From CAVUUN01 sp964421755 (GTDB lineage Bacteria; Acidobacteriota; UBA6911; RPQK01), in NCBI GenBank assembly GCA_964421755.1, contig CAYQYP010000138.1:1-39486 (forward strand): DNA of 39,486 nt, in the 5' to 3' direction. Shown piece by piece: positions 15,340 to 22,416 of this stretch (its first letter is position 1; each line of letters opens with the position of its first letter). Made by a program: the position numbers and the translations under genes. A model generated the notes under the pieces. It saw only the letters and a program-made list of their open reading frames with translations, did no database searches and had not been told where the DNA came from.

Positions 15340-16365
15340 GTGATTGATTTGAGCCAGCAAACAACTGTCCCTCTGCCCGGCTACCTGCAGATCGAGCCAG
15401 TCGGGCAGTGCAATCTCCGGTGCCGGATGTGCCCGATTCCGTTCCGCAAGGACGGGCCGCCCCACGGCCCGCCTGCGTTCATGGACTTCCAGGTGTTCAC
15501 CGGAATCATGGAGCAGTTCACCGGGTTGAAAGAACTGCATCTGCAGGGGCTGGGCGAGCCGATGATGCATCCACGGTTCTTCGAGATGGTCTTGTACGCG
15601 AAGTCCAAGGGCATACGAGTCACCACCAACAGCAACGCGACCTTGCTGAACGCGAAGCGGGCGGAAGCATGCGTGCGCAGCGGTCTGGACTGCCTGCACG
15701 CCTCGCTCGATGCGGCGAGCAAAGGCGCGTTTGAAGCCATCCGCCTTCGGGCGAATTTCGACAAAGTCATCCGCAATTTGGAGGATTTCCGGGATATCCG
15801 ACGCAGCATGGAAGCTGCGTCGCCGGTTCTACACATCGTCTGCGTAGCCATGCGGCGGAACCTTGGCGAGTTGCCCGATCTCGTCCGGCTCGCCAGCCGC
15901 CTTGAAGCAGAGGAACTGTTCGTACAGCAGCTTTGCCACGATTTTGGAGAGAGTAGTCTCCCCGAACAGTATGCGGCCATGAGAGATTTCGTTGAAAAGG
16001 AAACGTTGCTGAACGAGCAGGCGAGCCGGGTTGAAGATGCCTTTGGAGAGGCCCAACGGGTTGCCAAAGAGTGCGGACTTCGCTTGCGTCTACCCCGCGT
16101 TCGACCGGCCGAACACCCCCCCGGAACCCCCGGACGCGAGCGTTGCAGTTGGCCGTGGAGCGGGGGCTATATCAGTTACCAGGGCTATATGATGCCCTGT
16201 TGCATGGTTGCCACGCCGGACAGGGCTAATTTCGGAAACGTTGCCGACGGCGGAGTTCTGAAAATATGGAATGCTCCCTCGTTCAACAAATTCCGCGCAC
16301 AGCTGGAATCGGACACTCCGCCGGAGATCTGCAAATCCTGTTCGGTCTACCTTCGAACGTTCTGA
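15340..16365 (+). CDS. Radical SAM / SPASM-domain enzyme
   Basis: A 341-residue radical SAM protein. The [4Fe-4S]/SAM motif is 'CNLRCRMC' (Cx3Cx2C) near residue 26, followed by 'LHLQGLGEPMMHPRF', the SAM-binding GGE-like turn here reading GLGEP. A C-terminal SPASM/Twitch region (about 265-340) has Cys residues in 'CSWPW', 'MMPCCMV' and 'CKSCSVY', enough for an auxiliary Fe-S cluster. SPASM enzymes modify peptides, or sugars in aminoglycoside pathways (dehydrogenation or epimerisation). In this cluster a sugar or glycan modification is the reasonable guess. The start is uncertain: GTG at 15340 is preferred, but TTG at 15334 or 15349 is possible and none has a clear Shine-Dalgarno. Close packing behind GT2 suggests translational coupling. 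Confidence 0.88.
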   Translation: MIDLSQQTTVPLPGYLQIEPVGQCNLRCRMCPIPFRKDGPPHGPPAFMDFQVFTGIMEQFTGLKELHLQGLGEPMMHPRFFEMVLYAKSKGIRVTTNSNATLLNAKRAEACVRSGLDCLHASLDAASKGAFEAIRLRANFDKVIRNLEDFRDIRRSMEAASPVLHIVCVAMRRNLGELPDLVRLASRLEAEELFVQQLCHDFGESSLPEQYAAMRDFVEKETLLNEQASRVEDAFGEAQRVAKECGLRLRLPRVRPAEHPPGTPGRERCSWPWSGGYISYQGYMMPCCMVATPDRANFGNVADGGVLKIWNAPSFNKFRAQLESDTPPEICKSCSVYLRTF

Positions 16366-16379
16366 GCTGAGGAGCACAC

Positions 16380-17246
16380 ATGACCGCAGTCGATATTCTG
16401 TTGCCCACGTGCGACCGGTTGGATTCCCTCATTTTCAGCCTCGGCGGTATTGCGGGCCAGTCATCATTGCCGCTTTGCCGCCTCATCGTCGCCGATCAGA
16501 GCAGGGAAAGTGCAACGGAGTCTCGAGTCGTCCAGAGCCTGTGCCGGATCATCGAGGCGGGCGGCTGCCCGGTCGTCTGGCATCAGCGCCCGACCCGGCT
16601 CGGAATCGCAGAGCAGCGCGATTTCCTGCTCAAGAACTCTTCCAGTCCCTACGTTGTCTATCTTGACGACGATGTCTTTATGGAGCCCTGGGTTATTGAT
16701 CGTCTCCTCGGCACAATCCACGAGCAGGGGTGTGCGTTCGTCGGTGCCTTTCCAACCGGGCTCTCCTATCGTGACGACATCCGTCCTTCCCAGCAGACTA
16801 TTGAATTCTGGGAAGGCAGAGTCGGGCCCGAAATTGTCGAGCCTGGCTCGCCTTCCTGGGAGCGCGCCCAGCTTCACCGTGCAGCGAACGCCTACCATGT
16901 GGCTCGGACGTTGAAGCCAGGCGAAAGCCGCCTCTACAAAGTGGCTTGGATCGCCTGCTGCATACTGTACGACCGGTCCAGGCTGCTGGAAGTGGGCGGA
17001 TTCGAATTCTGGTCCCGCCTGCCTCGATACCACTCCGGAGAGGAAGTGCTGGTGCAGAACCTCCTGATGCGACGATGGGGCGGTTGTGCCATCCTTCCCT
17101 CGGGTACCTACCATTCCGAAATGCCCTCCACAGTGTTAAACAGTCAGGGAACGGTCGACGGCCACGCACTCGACCTGTTACCTGAACTGGCCGCCAGGTT
17201 TGTCCCTCCTGTCAGCCCGCTCCAGTCCATGGTTGACCTGCCGTAA
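16380..17246 (+). CDS. GT2-fold glycosyltransferase, last gene of the glycan cluster
   Basis: A 288-residue GT-A fold protein beginning 'VDILLPTCDRLDSLIFSL'. It has the metal-binding 'VVYLDDDVFMEP' near 94-105 and a possible acceptor-side 'WIACCILYDRSRLLEVGGFEFW' block near 196-217. No membrane segment is evident. The ATG is preceded by GAGGAG. It lies 14 bases after the radical SAM gene and is followed by a strong hairpin (17291-17343), so it most likely ends the operon. The sugar transferred cannot be read from sequence. Confidence 0.85.
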   Translation: MTAVDILLPTCDRLDSLIFSLGGIAGQSSLPLCRLIVADQSRESATESRVVQSLCRIIEAGGCPVVWHQRPTRLGIAEQRDFLLKNSSSPYVVYLDDDVFMEPWVIDRLLGTIHEQGCAFVGAFPTGLSYRDDIRPSQQTIEFWEGRVGPEIVEPGSPSWERAQLHRAANAYHVARTLKPGESRLYKVAWIACCILYDRSRLLEVGGFEFWSRLPRYHSGEEVLVQNLLMRRWGGCAILPSGTYHSEMPSTVLNSQGTVDGHALDLLPELAARFVPPVSPLQSMVDLP

Positions 17247-17271
17247 ACACACATTTCCGGCCACCTTCTGG

Positions 17272-17343
17272 CACGCCGGAGGCGTGTAGGGGAAGTAGCC
17301 GGGGGTTGAGCCGTCTTTTAGGCGACACCCCCCGGCTACTTCC
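17272..17343 (+). terminator. Hairpins at the end of the glycan operon
   Basis: Two stems follow the last glycosyltransferase: CACGCC-GGA-GGCGTG (17272-17286), and a 15-bp perfect stem GGAAGTAGCCGGGGG (17291-17305) pairing with 17329-17343 across a 23-base loop. The second is very stable and well placed to end transcription or protect the 3' end. No T-run follows, so it may instead be part of the REP-like array downstream. Confidence 0.45.
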
Positions 17344-17349
17344 GCAGCA

Positions 17350-17696
17350 CACCGCCAGCAACACCGAGCCAGCTGGCGGTCGGGCACTACACAGCGCCAG
17401 CGGGGGGCAGCAGCGCTTGCCGGTGTACGTTGGTCCGACTTCCAAGTCGGACACTACACACCGCCAGCGGAGGGGAAGCAGCGGTTGTACGTTGGTCCGA
17501 CTTCCAAGTCGGACACTACACACCGCCAGCAACACCGAGCCAGCTGGCTGCCGAATGTCCGACTTGGAAGTCGGACCAACGAGAGACTCGCAAAAGCTGC
17601 TGCACCGAGCCAGCCGACGGTCGGACACTAAACGCCGCCAGCAACACCGAGCCAGCTGGCCGCCGAATGTCCGACTTGGAAGTCGGACCAACGAGA
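17350..17696. repeat. REP-like array of two alternating palindromes
   Basis: Two hairpin-forming units alternate. Unit B is GTCCGACTTCCAAGTCGGAC, a perfect 20-base palindrome at 17433-17452, 17495-17514, 17557-17576 and 17669-17688, spaced 62, 62 and 112 bases. The first two have GTTG before and ACTACAC after them, while the last two are the reverse orientation. Unit A is GCCAGC-aacaccgagcca-GCTGGC, near 17354, 17526 and 17636, each a stem-loop. The 112-base gap holds a decayed B copy (GGTCGGACACTA near 17620). The array has no coding capacity and no recognisable transposase beside it. Confidence 0.85.
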
Positions 17697-17726
17697 GATT
17701 CGCAACCGTTCAAGAAACGACACTGC

Positions 17727-19025
17727 ATGGCGTCCATTCTGAACAACGAACCCGCCTCTGTTCGCGTGCGCCGACAGTTGGCCGAACTGTTGCTGTTGCG
17801 AAAGGGGGACAAGGCTCAACCCCCGCTGGCGGCCCTGAAGCTGCCGCCAAAGGGATCACTCCGGGCATTCTGGTATGACGGCCTGCTGACCAGCATTACA
17901 GATTCTCTCTCCTTGAATTACATCCCCCTGTTCGCGCTCAAGCTCGGTGCGACGGCGAGCCAGATCGGGCTTTTGAATGCATCCGCCGGTTTCGTCGGCA
18001 CGATGATGCTGCTTCCCGGGGCGCGGTTGGGTGAATGGTGGGGCAAACGAAAAGGTTTTTTCCTATTCACGAACGCATTTACGCGCCTGACGCTGCTGAT
18101 CCTTGCGTTGATTCCGTTCGGCTTGTCGCCCGGGACCGCCGTAACCGCGGTAATTGTTCTGAATGTGCTCCGGGTTGTCTTTGGGAACCTTGGCTTGCCG
18201 GCATGGACATCGCTCTCTGCCGATATCGTTCCCGAGGACATAAGGGGACGCTACTTCGCTTCGCGAAATGGCGTCATAACGCTCGCCTCGATCCTGTTTG
18301 CCCCGCTAGCGGGGCTAATGATCGTCCACGGATCCGATAACACCGGGTATCAAATCGCATTCGCTTCGGCGTTTATTACCGGCTTGGGAGCGATGTGGTT
18401 CTTTGCCCAGGTCAAGGAGCCTCCAAGTCCCGTTCCGCCGGTGATTCGCGGTAAACGCTTCCCGCTGCTTCATCGACTGTTACAGCGTAAGAGTTTCCTC
18501 CGGTTTGCCATTTACTCCGTTTTCTGGAACTTCAGCCTCAACCTCGCGGTACCTTTCTTCAACGTCTTCCTGGTCGAGGAAACCACGGGCGACGAGGCGG
18601 CGGTCGGTTACCTCGCCGCGGTCGGCTCGGTCATCGGGCTGGTTTCACAACAGTACTGGGGTCAGATCAACGACCGCCTGGGCGCCCGGAAGACGCAACT
18701 GATTACCGGCGCCGCCCTGCCTTTCATTACGCTCGGATGGCTGTTCGTCTCGTCACCGTGGCACGTGGTCCCAATCAACTTGATTTCCGGGCTCGTGTGG
18801 CCCGGTTTTAACCTGGCGACCTTCAACTACGTGCTCCAGGTGACTCCGGAGGAAAGGCGTCCAAGGTACGTCGCTCTGCTGAATACCAGTATCGGAATCG
18901 GTTCGGCGCTTGGCGCCACGGTCGGCGGATGGATGGTTGATAGCTACGGCTACGATTCGGTTTTCCTTGCCTCGGGTGTCATGAGATTTGTCGCCTGGCT
19001 GATGTTGCTGCTGATGGTGAAGTGA
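17727..19025 (+). CDS. Major facilitator superfamily transporter
   Basis: A 432-residue MFS protein, about the normal size, with roughly twelve hydrophobic segments. A soluble N-terminus of about 50 residues precedes 'FWYDGLLTSITDSLSLNYIPLF'. The cytoplasmic loop after the second helix has 'GEWWGKRKGFF', the MFS motif-A position, and a central hydrophilic region 'VKEPPSPVPPVIRGKRFPLL' separates the two halves; the second half repeats motif A as 'QINDRLGARKTQL'. Substrate unknown; glycolipid or metabolite export would fit the neighbours, but the palindrome array separates it from the cluster. The ATG at 17727 has no strong Shine-Dalgarno; upstream in-frame codons run through the repeats, so they are unlikely to be translated. 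Confidence 0.88.
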   Translation: MASILNNEPASVRVRRQLAELLLLRKGDKAQPPLAALKLPPKGSLRAFWYDGLLTSITDSLSLNYIPLFALKLGATASQIGLLNASAGFVGTMMLLPGARLGEWWGKRKGFFLFTNAFTRLTLLILALIPFGLSPGTAVTAVIVLNVLRVVFGNLGLPAWTSLSADIVPEDIRGRYFASRNGVITLASILFAPLAGLMIVHGSDNTGYQIAFASAFITGLGAMWFFAQVKEPPSPVPPVIRGKRFPLLHRLLQRKSFLRFAIYSVFWNFSLNLAVPFFNVFLVEETTGDEAAVGYLAAVGSVIGLVSQQYWGQINDRLGARKTQLITGAALPFITLGWLFVSSPWHVVPINLISGLVWPGFNLATFNYVLQVTPEERRPRYVALLNTSIGIGSALGATVGGWMVDSYGYDSVFLASGVMRFVAWLMLLLMVK

Positions 19026-19169
19026 TGAGAGGGAACAAGACCTCTTACAGTTCCGGCGCGGAAAATTTCCCCTTGTCGGGCGAGTTTCTTCGCCGCCGAA
19101 ATGTCGAAGTTGATGACTTAACACCTTGATGCTTAAAGAATTATTGAACCGAGACTGAGATTCGGGCTT

Positions 19170-19184
19170 TGGCACACTGCTTGC
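19170..19184 (+). promoter_or_regulatory. Sigma-54 -24/-12 promoter of the lipoprotein gene
   Basis: TGGCAC-ACTGC-TTGC is an exact RpoN consensus, ending 43 bases before the ATG at 19228. The predicted start near 19196 gives a 32-base leader containing GAGGAGG (19214-19220). An interrupted palindrome GGAAAATTTCC (19060-19070), about 110 bases upstream, is at a plausible distance for an enhancer-binding protein site, but that role is a guess. Confidence 0.75.
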
Positions 19185-19227
19185 CCTGAATAGGGTACGC
19201 GTCAAAAACGTTTGAGGAGGTAGAAGT

Positions 19228-19884
19228 ATGACTTTCAAACAGACAATGACCATTGGGGTCATGGCTTTCGGATTGTTTTTTGCCGGCTGTCAGGAAAGCG
19301 GGATGGAGGCCAATCAGGACTCGGCTCAAATTCCGGCCGGAACGCAGCTGTACGTCCGTATGAACCCGAGCAGCAGCGGAAGCGCTTACAAGGCGGGCGA
19401 TGAGTTCCATGGGGCTCTGGAACGTGCACTCGAGGTCAATGGCCAGACCATAGCGCCGGTAGGAACTTTGGTGCATGGCGAGTACACCAACGACCTGGGT
19501 AACCGGGACCGCGATGCAGGAATGTCTGGCACGGCGGGCGACAGTGGAGATCCGACGATTGCGCGCCGAGATGAGGCGGATCGGGCAGGAGACACGGCCT
19601 CAGGAACCGACGCGGACCGGCGAGCGGACGAAAGGGGATCGGCGACCGGTGATCGATCCGACCGCCAGCAAATGGGGGTTGAACTATCCAAGCTCGTAAT
19701 CAATGGCGAAGAGTACGACATTGAGACGGAACCGGTTCCTGTCCATGGTGCGGGCTCGTATTCGACCGAGTCGAAGGGGATGGGGAGCGAGTCCGGGACA
19801 ACATCGGGCACAATGACCTCGACCATGGTCTTCACGCTCTCTGACAATGTGGAGATCCCGATCAACACTGCCAAGAGCGAGTAG
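19228..19884 (+). CDS. Envelope lipoprotein of the 'IPAGT' family
   Basis: A 218-residue predicted lipoprotein: short signal peptide with lipobox 'FFAG' before Cys21. Residues 35-87 ('IPAGTQLYVRMN...AGDEFHGALERALEVNGQTIAPVGT') and 149-170 ('MGVELSKLVINGEEYDIETE') match a beta-rich envelope domain I recall as common in Acidobacteriota, of unknown function. Between them lies a 60-residue low-complexity insert (89-148) rich in Asp, Arg, Gly and Thr, which interrupts the domain. A Ser/Thr/Gly-rich stretch (176-198) precedes the last strand. The ribosome-binding site GAGGAGG is excellent and the gene has a perfect sigma-54 promoter, so it is probably induced under a specific stress. It ends in a strong terminator. 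Confidence 0.85.
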   Translation: MTFKQTMTIGVMAFGLFFAGCQESGMEANQDSAQIPAGTQLYVRMNPSSSGSAYKAGDEFHGALERALEVNGQTIAPVGTLVHGEYTNDLGNRDRDAGMSGTAGDSGDPTIARRDEADRAGDTASGTDADRRADERGSATGDRSDRQQMGVELSKLVINGEEYDIETEPVPVHGAGSYSTESKGMGSESGTTSGTMTSTMVFTLSDNVEIPINTAKSE

Positions 19885-19896
19885 CTGCAAAAAGAA

Positions 19897-19920
19897 AAGG
19901 GCCTTCGACCGAAGGCCCTT
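19897..19920. terminator. Bidirectional intrinsic terminator
   Basis: An 11-bp perfect stem, AAGGGCCTTCG with CGAAGGCCCTT. Read on the minus strand it is followed by TTTTCTTTTT, making a classical Rho-independent terminator for the secreted FN3 protein gene. Read on the plus strand it lies 13 bases after the lipoprotein stop and is followed by a C/T-rich tract, so it probably ends that transcript as well. Confidence 0.8.
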
Positions 19921-19989
19921 CCTCCCTCCTCCCCCTGCTTAAACCAGCCTTTTCGGCAAATACTTCCTTATCAGCTGTATCTCGTCGCC

Positions 19990-20037
19990 TTTGCGCTCTC
20001 CCCGTCTCTTTTCTCCCTGTCTCCTTGTCTGCCTTCT
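19990..20037. repeat. Pyrimidine-rich CTCC/GTCTC tract
   Basis: Short imprecise repeats of CCCCGTCTC, CCCTGTCTCC and TTGTCTG lie just downstream of the FN3 gene stop. They are the same word family as the outer arms of the inverted repeat at 86-580 (CTCCTTGTCTCCCCGTCTCC) and the GGGGACAGGGGGGACAAGGGAC run at 37527-37549. No function can be read from it. Confidence 0.55.
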
Positions 20038-21735
20038 CTACTCCCCGTCCGTCTCGATTAGCCCGACCCCCCAAAGGAAGTCGTAAGTGCGGTTACCGAC
20101 CAAGGCGGAGGCAAAGAGCGGGGCGCTGCCTCGGATTCGAAGCTGACCCCTCGTCTGCGTGAATTCGCTTCCGAAGAACTGTGTTCCGTCGAGAAGATCG
20201 ACAACCCGGCCGTTCGGCGGAAGGACTAGGGAGTGCTCCCGCACCAGATTTCCCTGGTCGTCCAGTGCCTCGATTTCCACGACATTTGAACTGTCGCTTG
20301 GATTGGTCAGCGACATGGCCGTGAAGTAACCTTGCGCAGCCGACTGGAGCAGTGCCGGGAGAACATAACCGCGCGAAGGACGAGCTTGGAGCCTGGCTCC
20401 CGCCTTAGCTTTCTGGGCGTTGACGTTGTAGCAGGCAATTCCTACCACTCGACCGAAAACCTCCTCGCGACCGCTGTTGCCGATCGTCACGACTTCCATC
20501 TGCCCTGTCTGGGAAACGTCGCGAGGCAGGCCAAGCAGGGTACCCACGCTTTCGATCAGTATTCCGTTGGCCGGAATCTTCGTCTCTCGCTCCAGCCGCG
20601 CTCCATCACTGTCCATCCGAAAAGCAAACCGCGCGGTTACCTCGAAAGACTCGAGGTTAACCAGACGCACTTGCGTCTCAGCTCCGGCACCTGAAAAAAA
20701 GTACGGAAGTGTCAGGCTTCGGTTACGTTCGCCCGTCATTCCCCAGGCGCTCGCCACGCCCTGCTGAGTGTAACCGACCGTCTCGAAGCCCTGGATCGGT
20801 ACGTCTGAGGTCACTTTCAGGTAGGCATCCCGGATGCTGACGCTGCGAAACAATTGCTGCAGATTGTTCAGTTTGCCTGCGCCGGGAGGAATTTCGATCC
20901 CGGAAGTGTGGGTCACCTTCCCGCTCGGATCAACAAGCTCCAGCTTGACGTGCGCTGTCTGCTCGGAGTCGGGGTTGGTCAGAGAGACTACCGTCGTTTC
21001 CAGAGCGAACACCGAGAAAAGGACGACCCCTGTGATCTGCCGCGCTATCGGGAAGTAGAGCTCTCGCGAAATCTCGCCGGTTCCAGTTAAACCGTCCAGT
21101 CGCTTGAGCTGCTCGTCGACTACGGTAAACACCGGCTCGAAGGAGTGCTTGTCACCGCTGGCTACCAGGGTCGCCGGGGTCGTTTGACCCGGCATCAGGT
21201 CCTGCATTAGGCTCTTGAAACCGCCGAGCGGACCGAGAGAGATTTCCCTATCAAAGCCGTTCGGCACTCCGTTGCTATCGAGCGAATAAAGCCGTACCGT
21301 CGTTGGTTCGGGCGTGGTGTTGACCAGGCTTGTGCCCGCTATCAGGTTGCCGAATAACTGATCGACCGACAAGCGAGTAGGGACTTGAGTCCTTGAGGCA
21401 ACACGACGCGGCTGGACTGTGACTTCGATTTCGCCCGAAAAGGGGCTCTCCAGGCCGGTGACGTCTACGGCAGAGACTGCGTAACGGTAGGTCGCGCCCT
21501 TCGTCACGTTCGTGTCGATATAATGGGGCTCTGGAAGTAGGGTGTCCTTGTTCAGCAGGATCTGGGCTTTCCCTGTCTCCATGCGGTAGACGCGGTAGCC
21601 GGCAACCCGGACTTCCGGATTGGTATCCCAGGCGAGTTTCACCCGACTTCCGGCTGCGGACGCGCCGATTGGGAGGAGGCTGCACAGAACGAGACCGGCA
21701 ATGAACGAACGATAAGTGCGAATCGAGCAAAACAT
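20038..21735 (-). CDS. Secreted FN3 and repeated beta-domain protein
   Basis: A 565-residue exported protein. Residues 1-28 form a Sec signal peptide ending 'LPIGASAAG'. Residues 29-108 resemble a fibronectin type III domain ('VKLAWDTNPEVRVAGYRVYRM...GATYRYAVSAVDVTGLES'). Four related beta-sandwich repeats of about 100 residues follow (about 125-220, 226-330, 341-435, 456-555), each with the pattern hydrophobic strand, 'xSLTNPxS' or 'VNLES', a strand, then 'xxIPPGAGKL' or 'LPPNGRVVDL'. The ATG at 21735 has GAGGGG upstream and starts the signal peptide; an in-frame start at 21819 would add 28 non-signal residues. It has its own terminator. Probably a cell-surface or periplasmic structural protein; function unknown. 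Confidence 0.82.
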   Translation of the reverse strand: MFCSIRTYRSFIAGLVLCSLLPIGASAAGSRVKLAWDTNPEVRVAGYRVYRMETGKAQILLNKDTLLPEPHYIDTNVTKGATYRYAVSAVDVTGLESPFSGEIEVTVQPRRVASRTQVPTRLSVDQLFGNLIAGTSLVNTTPEPTTVRLYSLDSNGVPNGFDREISLGPLGGFKSLMQDLMPGQTTPATLVASGDKHSFEPVFTVVDEQLKRLDGLTGTGEISRELYFPIARQITGVVLFSVFALETTVVSLTNPDSEQTAHVKLELVDPSGKVTHTSGIEIPPGAGKLNNLQQLFRSVSIRDAYLKVTSDVPIQGFETVGYTQQGVASAWGMTGERNRSLTLPYFFSGAGAETQVRLVNLESFEVTARFAFRMDSDGARLERETKIPANGILIESVGTLLGLPRDVSQTGQMEVVTIGNSGREEVFGRVVGIACYNVNAQKAKAGARLQARPSRGYVLPALLQSAAQGYFTAMSLTNPSDSSNVVEIEALDDQGNLVREHSLVLPPNGRVVDLLDGTQFFGSEFTQTRGQLRIRGSAPLFASALVGNRTYDFLWGVGLIETDGE

Positions 21736-22069
21736 AAATACCACCCCTCTCGATTGGCGTGTATTCTTCTGGTCCGTGTAGTCCAAGTCAAGCGGTTTTT
21801 TCTTCCTGTTGTCTGACACGCTTCAAAAAAGTAAGAAGTCATGGGCGTTTAGGCTCAATTGACTAATTATTAAAGTAGCTTTTCTGACAACCGTGGCTGT
21901 AAAACTAGCTGCTCGATGGTCTTGCTGGCGAGGGCCTATAGTCCATCAATCCGTGATGTCAAGAAAAAAATCAGGCGGGAAGTTGACCGGAATGGTTACA
22001 CTCTTCGACAACCGTCCGTGTTCAGCACACGGAATATGCGGACGGTTGATGTAGGACGAACAGTCGGGA
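21736..22069. other. AT-richer intergenic region
   Basis: The region upstream of the FN3 gene and downstream of the GlsB-type gene is noticeably AT-richer than its surroundings around 21830-21900 and probably holds the FN3 promoter. I could not fix a -35/-10 pair. A 63-codon plus-strand frame (21916-22107) has no ribosome-binding site and overlaps the GlsB gene; it is not called. Confidence 0.5.
22009..22048 (-). terminator. Hairpin downstream of the GlsB-type gene
   Basis: CAACCGTCCG (22009-22018) pairs perfectly with CGGACGGTTG (22039-22048), and the loop itself contains a smaller stem (GTGT...ACAC). It lies 22 bases past the minus-strand gene's stop. There is no T-run, so it may stabilise the 3' end and not strictly terminate. 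Confidence 0.4.
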
Positions 22070-22354
22070 TCAGTAGTATCGCCGGCGGCGGTAAGAGAAC
22101 AAGCTGATCACCGCCACGAATATAGTCGCGCCGATGATTGACCACACGATCGGAAACGCCTTGCCGCCAATCTGGACTGCAAAGAGCTCGGGTAGACCCA
22201 GAATCCCGGCCAGCCAGCGACCGAGCAATGCGCCGATGAAACCCAGTGCGACTGAAACCAGGCAGCCACCGGCCGAATAGCCGGCGATCGCTTCTCCGAT
22301 GCTCCCACAAATGCCTGCGACAAGAAGCAGCAGCAACAGCTCAACTATGGTCAT
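22070..22354 (-). CDS. GlsB/YeaQ/YmgE-family small membrane protein
   Basis: A 94-residue protein with three hydrophobic helices: 'TIVELLLLLLVAGICGSIG' (2-20), a glycine-rich central segment 'GGCLVSVALGFIGALLGRWLAGILG' (29-53), and 'IVWSIIGATIFVAVISLF' (69-86), followed by a basic tail RRRR. This is the transglycosylase-associated protein family (PF04226), small stress-linked inner-membrane proteins of unknown activity. The ATG at 22354 has GGGAG seven bases upstream and matches the family start; the longer frame to 22423 adds a non-homologous leader that overlaps the upstream gene. It is 62 bases downstream of the alcohol dehydrogenase on the same strand. Confidence 0.85.
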   Translation of the reverse strand: MTIVELLLLLLVAGICGSIGEAIAGYSAGGCLVSVALGFIGALLGRWLAGILGLPELFAVQIGGKAFPIVWSIIGATIFVAVISLFSYRRRRYY

Positions 22355-22416
22355 TCGGAATCTCCCAAGGAGGTGGGGCTGGAAGGAACCCTGTATTCCA
22401 TTGTAACAGTTGATTC

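Noticed and set aside
17350..17696. CRISPR array
   Set aside because: The repeated units are palindromes in both orientations with no unique spacers of constant length, and no cas gene is near.
21916..22107. 63-codon plus-strand frame near the GlsB-type gene
   Set aside because: No ribosome-binding site, unusual composition, and it overlaps the hairpin and the 3' end of the real gene.
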